Positions 39,861-48,467 are shown, counted from the first letter of the stretch. The stretch is 51,714 nt of DNA from an uncultured Anaerolineales bacterium (GCA_937952305.1 CALFZO010000086.1:1-51714); one strand, 5' to 3'. Numbers and translations are program-made. The notes: generated by a model not told the origin, from the sequence alone.

Positions 39861-41486
39861 ATGACCCTGACTGTCCCGCCGCTGTTGCAGCGCGCCTGGA
39901 CCGGGCTGCAACACGATTTCCACGCCTTCACCACCCTCCTGGCGCCGCCGGCCCCGCCCGTGCCCGGCCTGTACACGTTCCGGTTCACACCGCCGGGCGG
40001 CACCGTGCGCGTCCACCTGCGCGTCGAGCGCGACGGCGCCGGCGTGCTCTTCGTCGACGTGACCGACGTCGTCCACCTGAACCCGACCGCCGCGCACATC
40101 GTGCACCTGGCGCTGCAGGGTTACCGGCCCGAGCAGGCCCGCGCCGCGCTGCTGGCCCGTTACGCCGCGGCCGAGCGCGGCCAGATCGCGGCCGAGGTGG
40201 CGCGGCTGTACAGCCTGGTGGAAGGCTTCACCAACCCTGGCGCCGCCTGCCCCACTTGCGCGCTGGCCGATTTCGGCCGGGCCGACCTCTTCAGCACGCC
40301 GGTCAGCGCGCCCTTCAAGGCCGACCTGGCCCTGACCTACGGCTGCAATAACGCCTGCGCGCACTGCTACAACGAGCCCGGCCGGCTGGAGATGGCGTCG
40401 CTCACGACGCCCGAGTGGCGGCGCGTCATCGACATCCTGCACACGGCCGGCGTGCCGCACCTGATCTTCACCGGCGGCGAAGCCACGCTCCACCCGGATC
40501 TGCCCGAGCTGATCCGCCACGCCGACAGCCTCGGCCACATCTGCGGCCTCAACACCAACGGCCGCCGCCTGGCCCACCGCCCGTTCGCCGAGACGCTGGC
40601 CGCGGCCGGCCTCAACCACGTCCAGATCACGCTGGCCTCGCACCGCGCCGAGCTGCACGACGCCTTGATGGGCGCCACGGCCTTCCACCAGACGGTGCGC
40701 GGCATCGAGAGCGCGCTGGCCAGCGGCCTGCACACCATCACCAACACCACGCTGCTGCGCGCCAACGCCGACCACATCGAAGCGCACATCGATTACCTGT
40801 ACGCGCTCGGGCTGCGCACCTTCGCCATGAACGGCATGATCTACTCGGGCGGCGGCTTCGACGATCCCAACGCCCTGGCCGAGCACGAGCTGGCGCCGCT
40901 GCTCATCCGCGTGCGCGACCATGCCGCCGCGCTGGGGATGCGCTTCCTGTGGTACACGCCGACCGAGTATTGCCGCCTCTCGCCGGTGGAACTGGAGATC
41001 GGGGCCAAGCGCTGCAACGCCGGCGAGTACTCGCTGTGCGTCGAGCCGAACGGCGATGTGCTGCCGTGCCAGAGCTTCTACGTGGCGGCCGGCAACCTGC
41101 TGCGTGATCCGTGGGAGCGCGTCTGGCACAGCGACCTGTTCCACAGCTTCCGCAACCGGGAAGAAGACCCGCGCGGCTCCGGCCTGCCGGAGAAGTGCTG
41201 GGGCTGCCCGGACCTGCCGCTGTGCGGCGGCGGCTGCCGCATCGAGCGCGAGGCCCGCGCCGGCCAGCGTGTGGGCGGCGGCTGCGCGGGCTGCGCGCCC
41301 GTCAACACCGCCCAAGGTTTCCGCCCCAACGCCAGCCTCACCCGCACCGCCGTCCGCGCCTCCGGCCGGATGCCGCTTATCCCGGCCGAGACGCTGCTGG
41401 CCGGCCTGGACACCGACTCGCCGCTCAACGTCCCCGTCAGCGGCGGCGAGGCCTGCCACACCGGCGCCTGCGGGTGCCGGCACTGA
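39861..41486 (+). CDS. Radical SAM/SPASM protein with N-terminal PqqD-like (RRE) domain
   Basis: A 541-aa protein. Residues 20-120 resemble a PqqD/RiPP recognition element (VVHLNPTAAHIVHLALQGY ... EVARLYSLVEG). The radical SAM core carries the cluster motif CNNACAHC with Cys162, Cys166 and Cys169, then FTGGEATLHPDL as the GGE motif. A C-terminal SPASM region has many cysteines (KRCNAGEYSLCVEPNGDVLP, KCWGCPDLPLCGGGCR) for auxiliary Fe-S clusters. PqqD + radical SAM + SPASM is the layout of peptide-modifying maturases that make thioether or C-C bonds. It begins 57 nt after the zinc-ribbon gene with GGAGG upstream, and is 9 nt ahead of its degenerate paralogue. The likely substrate is the Cys-tailed protein two genes on. 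Confidence 0.88.
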   Translation: MTLTVPPLLQRAWTGLQHDFHAFTTLLAPPAPPVPGLYTFRFTPPGGTVRVHLRVERDGAGVLFVDVTDVVHLNPTAAHIVHLALQGYRPEQARAALLARYAAAERGQIAAEVARLYSLVEGFTNPGAACPTCALADFGRADLFSTPVSAPFKADLALTYGCNNACAHCYNEPGRLEMASLTTPEWRRVIDILHTAGVPHLIFTGGEATLHPDLPELIRHADSLGHICGLNTNGRRLAHRPFAETLAAAGLNHVQITLASHRAELHDALMGATAFHQTVRGIESALASGLHTITNTTLLRANADHIEAHIDYLYALGLRTFAMNGMIYSGGGFDDPNALAEHELAPLLIRVRDHAAALGMRFLWYTPTEYCRLSPVELEIGAKRCNAGEYSLCVEPNGDVLPCQSFYVAAGNLLRDPWERVWHSDLFHSFRNREEDPRGSGLPEKCWGCPDLPLCGGGCRIEREARAGQRVGGGCAGCAPVNTAQGFRPNASLTRTAVRASGRMPLIPAETLLAGLDTDSPLNVPVSGGEACHTGACGCRH

Positions 41487-41495
41487 GAGGGCGCC

Positions 41496-42776
41496 ATGAC
41501 CTTCCCTAACTGGCTGCAACGCCTCTTCGCACCGCCGGCCTGGCCGCCCGAGTTCACGCCCGGCCTCTGGCACTACCAGCGCGCCGCCGGCGGAACCGTG
41601 GCCCGCTATCACCTGCGTGTCGAGCCGGACGGGCACGGCCTGCTGGTGGCCAACGCCAGCCTGGCCGCCCGCCTCTCACCCATCGGCGTGATCATGGCGC
41701 GCGGCCTGCTGGAAGATACGCCGGCCGCCGCTCTGCTGGCTCAGGCCAGCCGGGCCTTCCCGGATGCGCCCCGCGCCGCGCTGGAGCAGGACCTGGGCCG
41801 CGTCCAGGCGCTCATCACCGACCTGGCCGCGCCCGGCGACGGCTACCCGATCCTCAACTTCGACGATGCCGCGCTCGTGGAGCGGCCCGGCGATCTGATC
41901 GCGCCGCTCAACGCCGACGTCCCGCTGGCCCCGCCCGAGCGGTTGTCACCCTTGATCGCGCGCCTGTGGGCCGTGGGCATCCCGCACCTCACGCTGATCG
42001 TGCCGGAGGCGCCTGACCCGGGCGCCCTGCTGCGGGCCGTGGAGCGGGCCGAGGACACCGGCCTGATCACGGGCGTGCGCGGGCGCGCCAGCGACCTGGC
42101 CGGCGGACGCCTGCTGGAAGAGCTGGCCCAGGCCGGCGTGGACCACGTCAACGTCTACTGGGCGGCCGCGGACGTGGAGCGGCATGACCGGCTCTTCGGC
42201 GCCGGCGACCAGGCCGCCGCGCGCGCGGTCTTCGGCCGCCTGCAGGCGCTGGAGGTCTGCCCGGTGGCGGAAGTGCCGTTGGTGGAAGCGACCCTGCCGC
42301 ATCTGGATGAGACGCTCGCCGCGCTCAACGACCTGGACGTGGCCGAGGTCGGCGTCTTCGCCGTCGCCGAACTCACCGAGACCGCCGATGACGCGGTGGG
42401 CGCCGATGCCATGCCGCAGGCGGCGGCGCTGATGGAGGCGGCCGCCGACCGCCGCCAGGTGCGTTACTTGTGGCGCCCGCCCGTGCGGCGCCGGCTCAGC
42501 CTCAGCCTGGCGGCCCAGGTCCGCCGCGGGCCGCGCTGCTCGGACGATCTCTCCGCCCGCGTGGAGCCGGACGGCACGGTGATCCCGCCGCGCGGGCCGT
42601 GGCGCAGCGCCGGCAACTTGCTCAAGGACGAATGGGCCACGGTCTGGCGCCATCCGGAGTTCCGGCGCTTCCGCGCGCGGCTGCAGACGCCGACGCGCTG
42701 CGCGACCTGTCCCGGGCTCGCGGTGTGCGCCGCCGACTGCCCGCGCGAACCGGCCGGCTGGTCGGAGGAGGCCTGA
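41496..42776 (+). CDS. Degenerate radical SAM/SPASM paralogue (no CxxxCxxC)
   Basis: A 426-aa paralogue of the preceding protein. The PqqD-like N-terminus is kept (LSPIGVIMARGLLEDTPAAA), the barrel is recognisable (GIPHLTLIVPE for GVPHLIFTGGE), and the SPASM-like end is alignable (RVEPDGTVIPP; RCATCPGLAVCAADCP). The three radical SAM cysteines are missing: YPILNFDDAALVERPGD stands where CNNACAHC should be, and the GGE motif is lost. It therefore cannot bind the SAM cluster in the usual way and is probably a non-catalytic partner, for instance a substrate scaffold. It is intact, 9 nt after the active enzyme and 1 nt before the DUF2207-like gene. Confidence 0.75.
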   Translation: MTFPNWLQRLFAPPAWPPEFTPGLWHYQRAAGGTVARYHLRVEPDGHGLLVANASLAARLSPIGVIMARGLLEDTPAAALLAQASRAFPDAPRAALEQDLGRVQALITDLAAPGDGYPILNFDDAALVERPGDLIAPLNADVPLAPPERLSPLIARLWAVGIPHLTLIVPEAPDPGALLRAVERAEDTGLITGVRGRASDLAGGRLLEELAQAGVDHVNVYWAAADVERHDRLFGAGDQAAARAVFGRLQALEVCPVAEVPLVEATLPHLDETLAALNDLDVAEVGVFAVAELTETADDAVGADAMPQAAALMEAAADRRQVRYLWRPPVRRRLSLSLAAQVRRGPRCSDDLSARVEPDGTVIPPRGPWRSAGNLLKDEWATVWRHPEFRRFRARLQTPTRCATCPGLAVCAADCPREPAGWSEEA

Positions 42777-42777
42777 G

Positions 42778-44685
42778 ATGACCCACCCCAATTGGTCCAA
42801 GCTGGGGCGCGCGCTGGTGCTGGGCGCGCTGCTGCTCGTCCTGGCCGCGCCGCCGGCCCCGCCGGCCGCCGCCCAGTCGCTGTACTTTGAAGTGCCGGAG
42901 CTGAAGCTGCAGGCCTTCGTCCAGACGGACGGCAGCGTGCTGATCACCTACGACATCACCTTCCAGAACACCAGCTTCGGCGCGCCCATCGACGCCGTCG
43001 ACATCGGCACGCCCAACGTCAGTTATTCGCTGCGCAAGGTCACGGCCAGCCTGGACGGTGAGCCGCAGACCTCCATCGTCGACTCGCCGTACGTGAATCC
43101 CGGCTTCGCCGTCAACCTCAGCCCGGCCATCCCGCCCGGCGGGCGCGGCACGCTGCACGTGGAGTTTCCGGTGAGCCGCCTGCTCTACACAGACGTGACC
43201 CGCCCGGGCTACCTGTCGTTCCGGATCACGCCGTTCTGGTTCGACGACGAGTTCGTCAGCGGCCGCACCCACCTGCAGATCGCCGTCCACCTGCTGCCCG
43301 GTATCTCGCCGGACGACGCCCTGTATCAGCTGGAACCGTTCAGCGAGAAGGCGCTCTTCCAGGATCGTGCCGTCGTGCTCTGGGATGCGCCGAACTATGA
43401 GGTCACCGGCCCCTACCTGGTGGGCGTCTCCTTCCCGAGCCAGGGTGTCACCGCCGGCGTCATCAAGCAGAACGTGCTCGACCTGGCCGCCAAGTGGCTG
43501 GAGGACAGCCCGGGAACCGCGTTCTTCCTGGGCCTGCTCATCCTGGCGACGCTGGCCGTCGCCTTCTTCCGCTTCTCCGGCGGCACAGGCCTATCGGTGT
43601 TCGTGCTGCTGGCCGGCGTGGCCGGGATCGCGATGCTGGCCAGCGCCTATGTGGAACTGGCCCTGGTGCCGGTCGCGGTCGTGGCCGTCATCTGGGTGGA
43701 GGTCGGGCTGCGCCGGCGGCGGCGCCAGTATCTGCCCGCCATCGCCCAAGTGGAGGGCGGCGGCATCAAGCGCGGGCTGACGGCGCCCGAGGCCGCCGTG
43801 CTGCTGGAATTGCCGCTCGGCCGCGTGCTCGGGCTGGTCCTGTTCGGCCTGCTCAAGAAAGGCGTGCTCAAGCAGCTGCAGGCCACGCCGCTGATCGTGC
43901 GGGTGGACCCGACCTTCGTCAACACGAACCCGGCCGAGGAGCGCCGCGCCGCCCGGCTCAAGGCTGCCCAGGTCGGCGGCTTCGTCCTGCACGAATACGA
44001 GCACGGCTTCCTGGACATCCTGCAGGCTGCGCCGGAGGACCGGCCGGTGACGCGCCTGGACTTCGGCAAGGCGATGAAGGGCCTGGTGGAGGGTGTCGCC
44101 GCGCGGATGAAGGGCTTCGACCTCTCGGACACGCAGGACTATTACCGCCGGATCGTAAGCCGGGCCGTCAAGGAGGCCCAATCCGTGGGCGAGGTCACCA
44201 CCGAGCCGGGTCAGCGCGAACGCGTCATCGATCGTGATCTGGAATGGATCATGATGGATCAGCGCTTCCCGACCGTCCTGAACACGCCGATCTACCGCTA
44301 CCAGCCGATCTGGGCCCGGCCCTTCCCGCGTTTTGGCGGGAGCGTGGCCCCGGCGAAACCGGCAGCGCCGGCCGCGGGCGGCAAGACCTCGGTTGGTGAT
44401 GTGGCCGCCGGCTTCGCGGGCTGGGCCGAGAACACGATGGGCGGCCTGGCCAGTGCCATCGCCCCCGGCTCGTTGCAGGTGCCCAAGGGCGGCGGCGGCT
44501 TTATCGACCTGAGCGGCGCGGACAAAGTGACCGGCGACATCTTCAAGGCGCTGGGCGAGTCTTCCGGAGGCAGCGGGCGCGGCGGAGGCCGCAGCGGTGG
44601 CGGCCGCAGCGGCGGCGGGCGGTCCTGTGCCTGCGCGTGTGCCGGCTGCGCCTGCGCCTGCGCGTGCGCGGGCGGAGGGCGATGA
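42778..44685 (+). CDS. DUF2207-like membrane protein with C-terminal Cys-Ala tail (candidate radical SAM substrate)
   Basis: A 635-aa membrane protein. After a signal peptide (residues 1-33) comes an extracytoplasmic DUF2207-type domain (FVQTDGSVLITYDITFQN ... GTLHVEFPVSRLL). Three transmembrane helices lie at about 242-316, followed by RRRRRQ, so the remaining 320 residues should be cytoplasmic. They end in a Gly/Ser/Arg-rich linker and a 20-residue tail (616-635) with seven Cys at 617, 619, 621, 624, 626, 628 and 630, alternating mostly with Ala. No other Cys occurs in the whole protein. Adjacent radical SAM genes and an overlapping methyltransferase gene make this tail a plausible modified peptide. 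A metal-binding role or codon-repeat expansion (TGCGCC units) are the alternatives. Confidence 0.82.
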   Translation: MTHPNWSKLGRALVLGALLLVLAAPPAPPAAAQSLYFEVPELKLQAFVQTDGSVLITYDITFQNTSFGAPIDAVDIGTPNVSYSLRKVTASLDGEPQTSIVDSPYVNPGFAVNLSPAIPPGGRGTLHVEFPVSRLLYTDVTRPGYLSFRITPFWFDDEFVSGRTHLQIAVHLLPGISPDDALYQLEPFSEKALFQDRAVVLWDAPNYEVTGPYLVGVSFPSQGVTAGVIKQNVLDLAAKWLEDSPGTAFFLGLLILATLAVAFFRFSGGTGLSVFVLLAGVAGIAMLASAYVELALVPVAVVAVIWVEVGLRRRRRQYLPAIAQVEGGGIKRGLTAPEAAVLLELPLGRVLGLVLFGLLKKGVLKQLQATPLIVRVDPTFVNTNPAEERRAARLKAAQVGGFVLHEYEHGFLDILQAAPEDRPVTRLDFGKAMKGLVEGVAARMKGFDLSDTQDYYRRIVSRAVKEAQSVGEVTTEPGQRERVIDRDLEWIMMDQRFPTVLNTPIYRYQPIWARPFPRFGGSVAPAKPAAPAAGGKTSVGDVAAGFAGWAENTMGGLASAIAPGSLQVPKGGGGFIDLSGADKVTGDIFKALGESSGGSGRGGGRSGGGRSGGGRSCACACAGCACACACAGGGR

Positions 44686-45410
44686 CGGACGTCGCCGCGG
44701 CGAGCCTGCCCGCTCCCGAGTTGCTGGCGCAGCAGGCCGGTTGGCTGGCGCCGGCGCGGGCGCGCCTCCTCCGGCGCGTGGCCATCGCGCGGCGGGCGCG
44801 CGTGCTGGACCTGGGGGCCGGCTACGGCGCGGTCACCGGCGAGCTGGTCCGGCGTGCCGGAGGCCCGGTGGTGGCGCTGGACCTGGCCTGGCGCGCGCTG
44901 AGCGCCCCGGCCGCGTTCGCGGGCGCCGGGCGCGTGGCGGGCGATGCGGCGCGGCTGCCGCTGGCTGATCGCGCGTTCGACCTGGTCTTCTGCCAGTGCG
45001 CGCTGCTGTGGATGCCGGCCCCGGCGGCGCTGGCCGAGATTGAGCGGGTGTTGGCGCCGCAAGGTGTGCTCATAGCTCTCGAACCCGATTACGGCGGACT
45101 GATGGAGGCGCCGGCGGCGACCGCCGTCGGTGCAGTGTGGCAGGCGGCCCTGGCCCGCGCCGGCGCCGATCCCGTGATTGGCCGGCAACTGCCGGGCTGG
45201 CTGGCCGCGCGCGGCTTTCAGGTGCGCGTGGAACTCTTGCCGGAACTGGCGCCGCCCGAGGCGGCCCGCTTCGCGTTCTTGCGCGAACTGCCGCTGACAG
45301 CGGCCGAACGCGACCAGGCGGCGGCGGCCGCCGCCGCTGACGCGGCGTTGTCCGGCTGGGCGCACGTCGCCCACCTGCCCTTCTTCCTTGTGACCGCCTT
45401 CAAACCGTGA
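44682..45410 (+). CDS. Class I SAM-dependent methyltransferase
   Basis: A 242-aa methyltransferase. Motif I is VLDLGAGYGAV (about residues 45-55), the acidic strand-2 end is VVALDLAW, and motif IV/post-I is FDLVFCQCALLWMPAPAALA (about 97-116), giving a Methyltransf_11/25 fold. The substrate is not evident. The gene overlaps the Cys-tail protein gene by ATGA, so it belongs to the same translational unit and could methylate that product or a small molecule needed by it. A hairpin follows before the next gene. Confidence 0.87.
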   Translation: MTDVAAASLPAPELLAQQAGWLAPARARLLRRVAIARRARVLDLGAGYGAVTGELVRRAGGPVVALDLAWRALSAPAAFAGAGRVAGDAARLPLADRAFDLVFCQCALLWMPAPAALAEIERVLAPQGVLIALEPDYGGLMEAPAATAVGAVWQAALARAGADPVIGRQLPGWLAARGFQVRVELLPELAPPEAARFAFLRELPLTAAERDQAAAAAAADAALSGWAHVAHLPFFLVTAFKP

Positions 45411-45417
45411 GATCATC

Positions 45418-45443
45418 GCGGCCGCCGCCGGCAGCGCGGCCGC
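45418..45443 (+). terminator. GC hairpin between operon and next gene (weak terminator or attenuator)
   Basis: GCGGCCGC at 45418-45425 pairs perfectly with GCGGCCGC at 45436-45443 across a 10-nt loop and is followed by TTTA only, so termination may be partial. Confidence 0.4.
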
Positions 45444-45458
45444 TTTAGGGAGAAAGCC

Positions 45459-46268
45459 ATGTCGTCATCACGCCGTCTGACGAACCTGCTGGGGCTGACG
45501 CTGGGTGCCGCCTCGGCCTACTACCTGGCCCAGTATGCGGGCCGGACCGCGCCGCTGGCGCGCACGCGCCTGATCGCGCATCGCGGCGGGCCGCGCTACG
45601 CGCCCGAGAACACGCTGGCCGCCTTCACCCACGCCATCGAGGTCGGCGCCGACATGTTGGAGTGCGACGTGCACCTGACGCGCGACGGCGAACCCGTGAT
45701 CATCCACGACGAGACGCTGGAGCGGACGACCAACGGCGCCGGCTGGGTGAAAGACCACACCCTGGCCGAGCTGCGCCAGCTGGACGCGGGCGGCGGCGAG
45801 ACGCTGCCGAGCCTGCGCGAGTACATCGAGCTGGGCCGGGCCGCCGGCGTGGAACTGCTCATCGAGTTGAAGTCGCCGCACCTGTATCCGGGCATCGAGG
45901 CCCGCGTGATCGCCGAGCTGGAGGACGCCGGCTACCTGGACCACAGCGTGCTGCAGTCGTTCGACTGGGACTCCCTGCGCCGGCTGCGCCAGATCAAACC
46001 GGCGGCGCGGCTGGGGGCGCTGTATGGCTGGGGGCAGTGGGACGTGAGTTGGCCGGCCGCCGACGCCGAGTATGTCTGCCCGATGGCCGAAGTGGTGCTG
46101 GCCAACCCCGGCCTCATCCGCCAGGCTCACCAGGAGGGGCGCGGTGTGTTCGTGTGGTTCGGCCGCGTCGAGCACGCGTTGACCTATCGTTTCCTGCAGG
46201 CCTTTGGCGCAGACGGCCTCATCGTCGACGACCCGGTGGCGCTGCGCCAGGTGCTGGGCGCGGCCTAA
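45459..46268 (+). CDS. Glycerophosphodiester phosphodiesterase family protein
   Basis: A 269-aa enzyme of the GDPD TIM-barrel family, which hydrolyses glycerophosphodiesters to glycerol-3-phosphate and an alcohol such as choline. The catalytic set is present: LIAHRGG (His41), PENTLAAF (Glu50), LECDVHLTRDGEPVIIHDE in parts (Glu68, Asp70, His83) and LERTTNG. Residues 8-26 form a hydrophobic N-terminal segment, so it may be membrane-anchored. GGAGAAA precedes the ATG. It is 48 nt after the methyltransferase, behind a hairpin. Release of choline from phospholipid head groups would link it loosely to the betaine genes. Confidence 0.93.
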   Translation: MSSSRRLTNLLGLTLGAASAYYLAQYAGRTAPLARTRLIAHRGGPRYAPENTLAAFTHAIEVGADMLECDVHLTRDGEPVIIHDETLERTTNGAGWVKDHTLAELRQLDAGGGETLPSLREYIELGRAAGVELLIELKSPHLYPGIEARVIAELEDAGYLDHSVLQSFDWDSLRRLRQIKPAARLGALYGWGQWDVSWPAADAEYVCPMAEVVLANPGLIRQAHQEGRGVFVWFGRVEHALTYRFLQAFGADGLIVDDPVALRQVLGAA

Positions 46269-46280
46269 GCGGCGGCCCGG

Positions 46281-47534
46281 CTACGGGCTGGGCGTGGCCG
46301 GGAACGGATTGGGCGCCTTGAAGCGCGCCTGGAACAGTCCGGCCGCGGCATCGATCTGCGTCGGCGAGGTAGTGGACAGCACCTCGAACCAGGTCACGCC
46401 CGGCTTGAGCGGCAGCGGCGCTCCGGCCGCGTCCACCAGGCGCGGCAGCGTGTGGGGCGCATCCGCGCGCTGCCAGCGGACCTCCCAATATTGCCCGTCG
46501 CGGAAGACGTACGCCAGGCCCTCCCCCGTCATTTGGACGTCATAGCTGAAGTAACGCGTGCCGCCCTCGGTCTCGCGGATGTTGCTGGAGACGTGGGTGA
46601 CGTAGAGCACGACCACGTTGGCCGCGGTCAGCGCCTGGCCGTTGAGCGTGTCCACGTGCGCGGCCAGGGTCGGCAGCTGGGCGGTGTCGATCCAGCGCGC
46701 GTACAGGCCGCTAGCCGCGTCGTAACGCCATTCGGCCACCGTGTTGTTGAGCTGGAAATCGAGGTGGACGGTGGTGAGCGGCGTGCCGGCCGGCGGCACC
46801 GCCGCGCCGAAGGCATAGCCGGTCAGGCCGGTGGCCGGCCCAAAACCCTTGGCCTCGGCCAGCCGCCACAATTCGGTGGGCGCAGTAAAGAGCTTGTTGG
46901 TCGTCAGCGCCGCCGACTCCTCGCGGCAGAGCAGCGGGCACTCGGCGTAGCCGGTGGCCTCGGCCACGATGCGCGGGTAGAGGTCGTCGTTCTCGCGCAG
47001 GCGGTTCATCGTGCCGGTGCTCGAGCCGGAGGCCACCAGGACGGCCTGGTAAGCGTCGCCCAGGATCGCGTCGATCAGGCGCGCCGAGCGCACATTGCCG
47101 ACCTTCTCCGGGCCTTGGCCGAAGAAGATGGCCGTGAAGCGCGTCACCCCGCCCTCGGCGTAGTGCTCCCAGACGTTGTCAGCCCCAGACAGGCCCACCT
47201 GATGCTCGCGCACGCTGCGCGGAAAGTGCGCGACCTTGATGGCCAGCGGGCGGCGCTGCAGCAGGGCGGCGTCCGCCAGCGCCAGGCCGGTGAGCGGGTT
47301 GAGGACGGCCGCGGTCGGTGAGGGAGCCGGCGACGGCGTGGCCGGCGGGAGCTCGGTGGCGGCTGGAGCCGGTGTCACGGTGGCGGGCGCCGGGGCCGCC
47401 GGCGTGGCCGTGCTGACCTTGGGCGGCGGCAGGCTGGGGACGGCGGTCGGGGCCGCCGGCGTGGCGGGCGCAGCCACACAGGCCGCCGTTAGCAGAATCG
47501 CCCAGACAGGACGCCATAAATTGAATTTAGACAT
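46281..47534 (-). CDS. DUF3048 domain lipoprotein (YerB-like)
   Basis: A 417-aa lipoprotein: signal peptide with lipobox LLTAAC (Cys19), then a low-complexity Pro/Ala/Thr linker (about 22-75), then the DUF3048 domain (LNPLTGLALADAALLQRRPL, IKVAHFPRSVREHQVGLSGA, EGGVTRFTAIFFGQ, VGNVRSARLIDA) with a C-terminal extension domain (VVLYVTHVSSN; YFSYDVQMTGEGLAYVFRDG). The family is extracytoplasmic and of unknown biochemical role. The ATG at 47534 is taken over a GTG two codons upstream. It converges with the GDPD gene (12 nt apart) and diverges from the zinc peptidase gene. Confidence 0.88.
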   Translation of the reverse strand: MSKFNLWRPVWAILLTAACVAAPATPAAPTAVPSLPPPKVSTATPAAPAPATVTPAPAATELPPATPSPAPSPTAAVLNPLTGLALADAALLQRRPLAIKVAHFPRSVREHQVGLSGADNVWEHYAEGGVTRFTAIFFGQGPEKVGNVRSARLIDAILGDAYQAVLVASGSSTGTMNRLRENDDLYPRIVAEATGYAECPLLCREESAALTTNKLFTAPTELWRLAEAKGFGPATGLTGYAFGAAVPPAGTPLTTVHLDFQLNNTVAEWRYDAASGLYARWIDTAQLPTLAAHVDTLNGQALTAANVVVLYVTHVSSNIRETEGGTRYFSYDVQMTGEGLAYVFRDGQYWEVRWQRADAPHTLPRLVDAAGAPLPLKPGVTWFEVLSTTSPTQIDAAAGLFQARFKAPNPFPATPSP

Positions 47535-47669
47535 GGTCACCTGACAGCCGGACGAGAGCCTATTGTCAGCCTGATCTCATCCGGCATTAATCGCTGCCGA
47601 TAGAAAACTAATACATCTATTTGTATACTTTCAGCAAGTCTGGCGAACGGGCCAGGCGGGGAGGTCGGT
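47535..47669. promoter_or_regulatory. AT-rich divergent promoter region
   Basis: The 135-nt gap is the most AT-rich stretch nearby (47585-47632). On the plus strand TATACT (47624-47629) is a likely -10 for the peptidase gene; the GTATAC palindrome gives TATACA on the other strand as a possible -10 for the lipoprotein gene. GGGAGG precedes the peptidase ATG. Confidence 0.45.
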
Positions 47670-48380
47670 ATGTTCTTCTTTGATCCACTCTACCTGCTGT
47701 TCTCGATTCCGGCGCTGCTCTTTGGTCTGTGGGCGCAGTGGCGCGTCCAGTCGGCCGTGAACCAGTATTCGCAAGTGTACACGGGCCGGGGCGCCACCGG
47801 GGCGCGCGTGGCGCGCGCCATGCTGGATGCCTACGGCCTGAACCAGGTGCGCGTCGAGCGCACGCAGGGTTTCCTGAGCGACCACTACGACCCGATCAGC
47901 CGCACGCTGCGCCTGTCGCCGGCCAACTATGACACGCCCTCGGTGGCGGCGGTGGGCATCGCCGCGCACGAGGCCGGCCACGCCTTGCAACACGCCGAGG
48001 GCTATTGGCCGCTGCAGGCCCGCTCCGCCATCGTGCCGATCGTGCAGTTCGGCTCGTTCCTGGGGCCGCTGATCTTCATGGGCGGCTTCTTCCTGGCCTC
48101 GGCCGGCAGCAGCCTGGGCTGGAACGTGGCCCTGCTGGGTGTGCTGCTCTTCGGGGCGACCGCGCTCTTCTCGCTGATCACGCTGCCGGTGGAGTTCGAC
48201 GCCAGCCGCCGCGCCAAGGAGATCCTGGTCCAGGCCGGCTTCGTGACCGGCACCGAGGGCGCGGGGGTGGCGCGCGTGCTGGACGCGGCCGCGCTGACCT
48301 ACGTCGCCGCGCTGGTCTCGGCGATATCGACGCTGCTCTACTACGTCTTTCTGCTCACCGGCCTGCGCCGCAGCGACTAA
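47670..48380 (+). CDS. YugP-type neutral zinc metallopeptidase
   Basis: A 236-aa integral membrane peptidase of the Zn-peptidase (YugP) family. The catalytic motif HEAGHALQH is at residues 100-108 (zinc ligands His100 and His104, general base Glu101). Hydrophobic helices are at about 5-22, 118-136 and 145-166, with another at the C-terminus (about 210-230). The GATGARVARAMLDAYGL region is characteristic. The substrate is unknown; a role in membrane protein quality control is often assumed. It is monocistronic, with a promoter upstream and a strong terminator 28 nt past the stop. Confidence 0.92.
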   Translation: MFFFDPLYLLFSIPALLFGLWAQWRVQSAVNQYSQVYTGRGATGARVARAMLDAYGLNQVRVERTQGFLSDHYDPISRTLRLSPANYDTPSVAAVGIAAHEAGHALQHAEGYWPLQARSAIVPIVQFGSFLGPLIFMGGFFLASAGSSLGWNVALLGVLLFGATALFSLITLPVEFDASRRAKEILVQAGFVTGTEGAGVARVLDAAALTYVAALVSAISTLLYYVFLLTGLRRSD

Positions 48381-48408
48381 GCGGCGCGCTGACTGATCAG
48401 GGCAAATA

Positions 48409-48442
48409 AACGGCGGTGGCCTGTCTTGGCCACCGCCGTTTC
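48409..48442 (+). terminator. Strong rho-independent terminator between convergent genes
   Basis: A perfect 14-bp stem, AAACGGCGGTGGCC / GGCCACCGCCGTTT, with a 6-nt loop, followed by CTGTTTC on the plus strand and preceded by AAATAA, which gives a U-rich tail on the minus strand. It probably works in both directions, for 48380 and 48468. Confidence 0.88.
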
Positions 48443-48467
48443 TGTTTCATCTTGAAGGACGCCACGG

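Noticed and set aside
39309..41636. A 775-codon minus-strand frame opposite the radical SAM gene
   Set aside because: The plus strand carries the CxxxCxxC and SPASM motifs; the antisense frame is a composition artefact.
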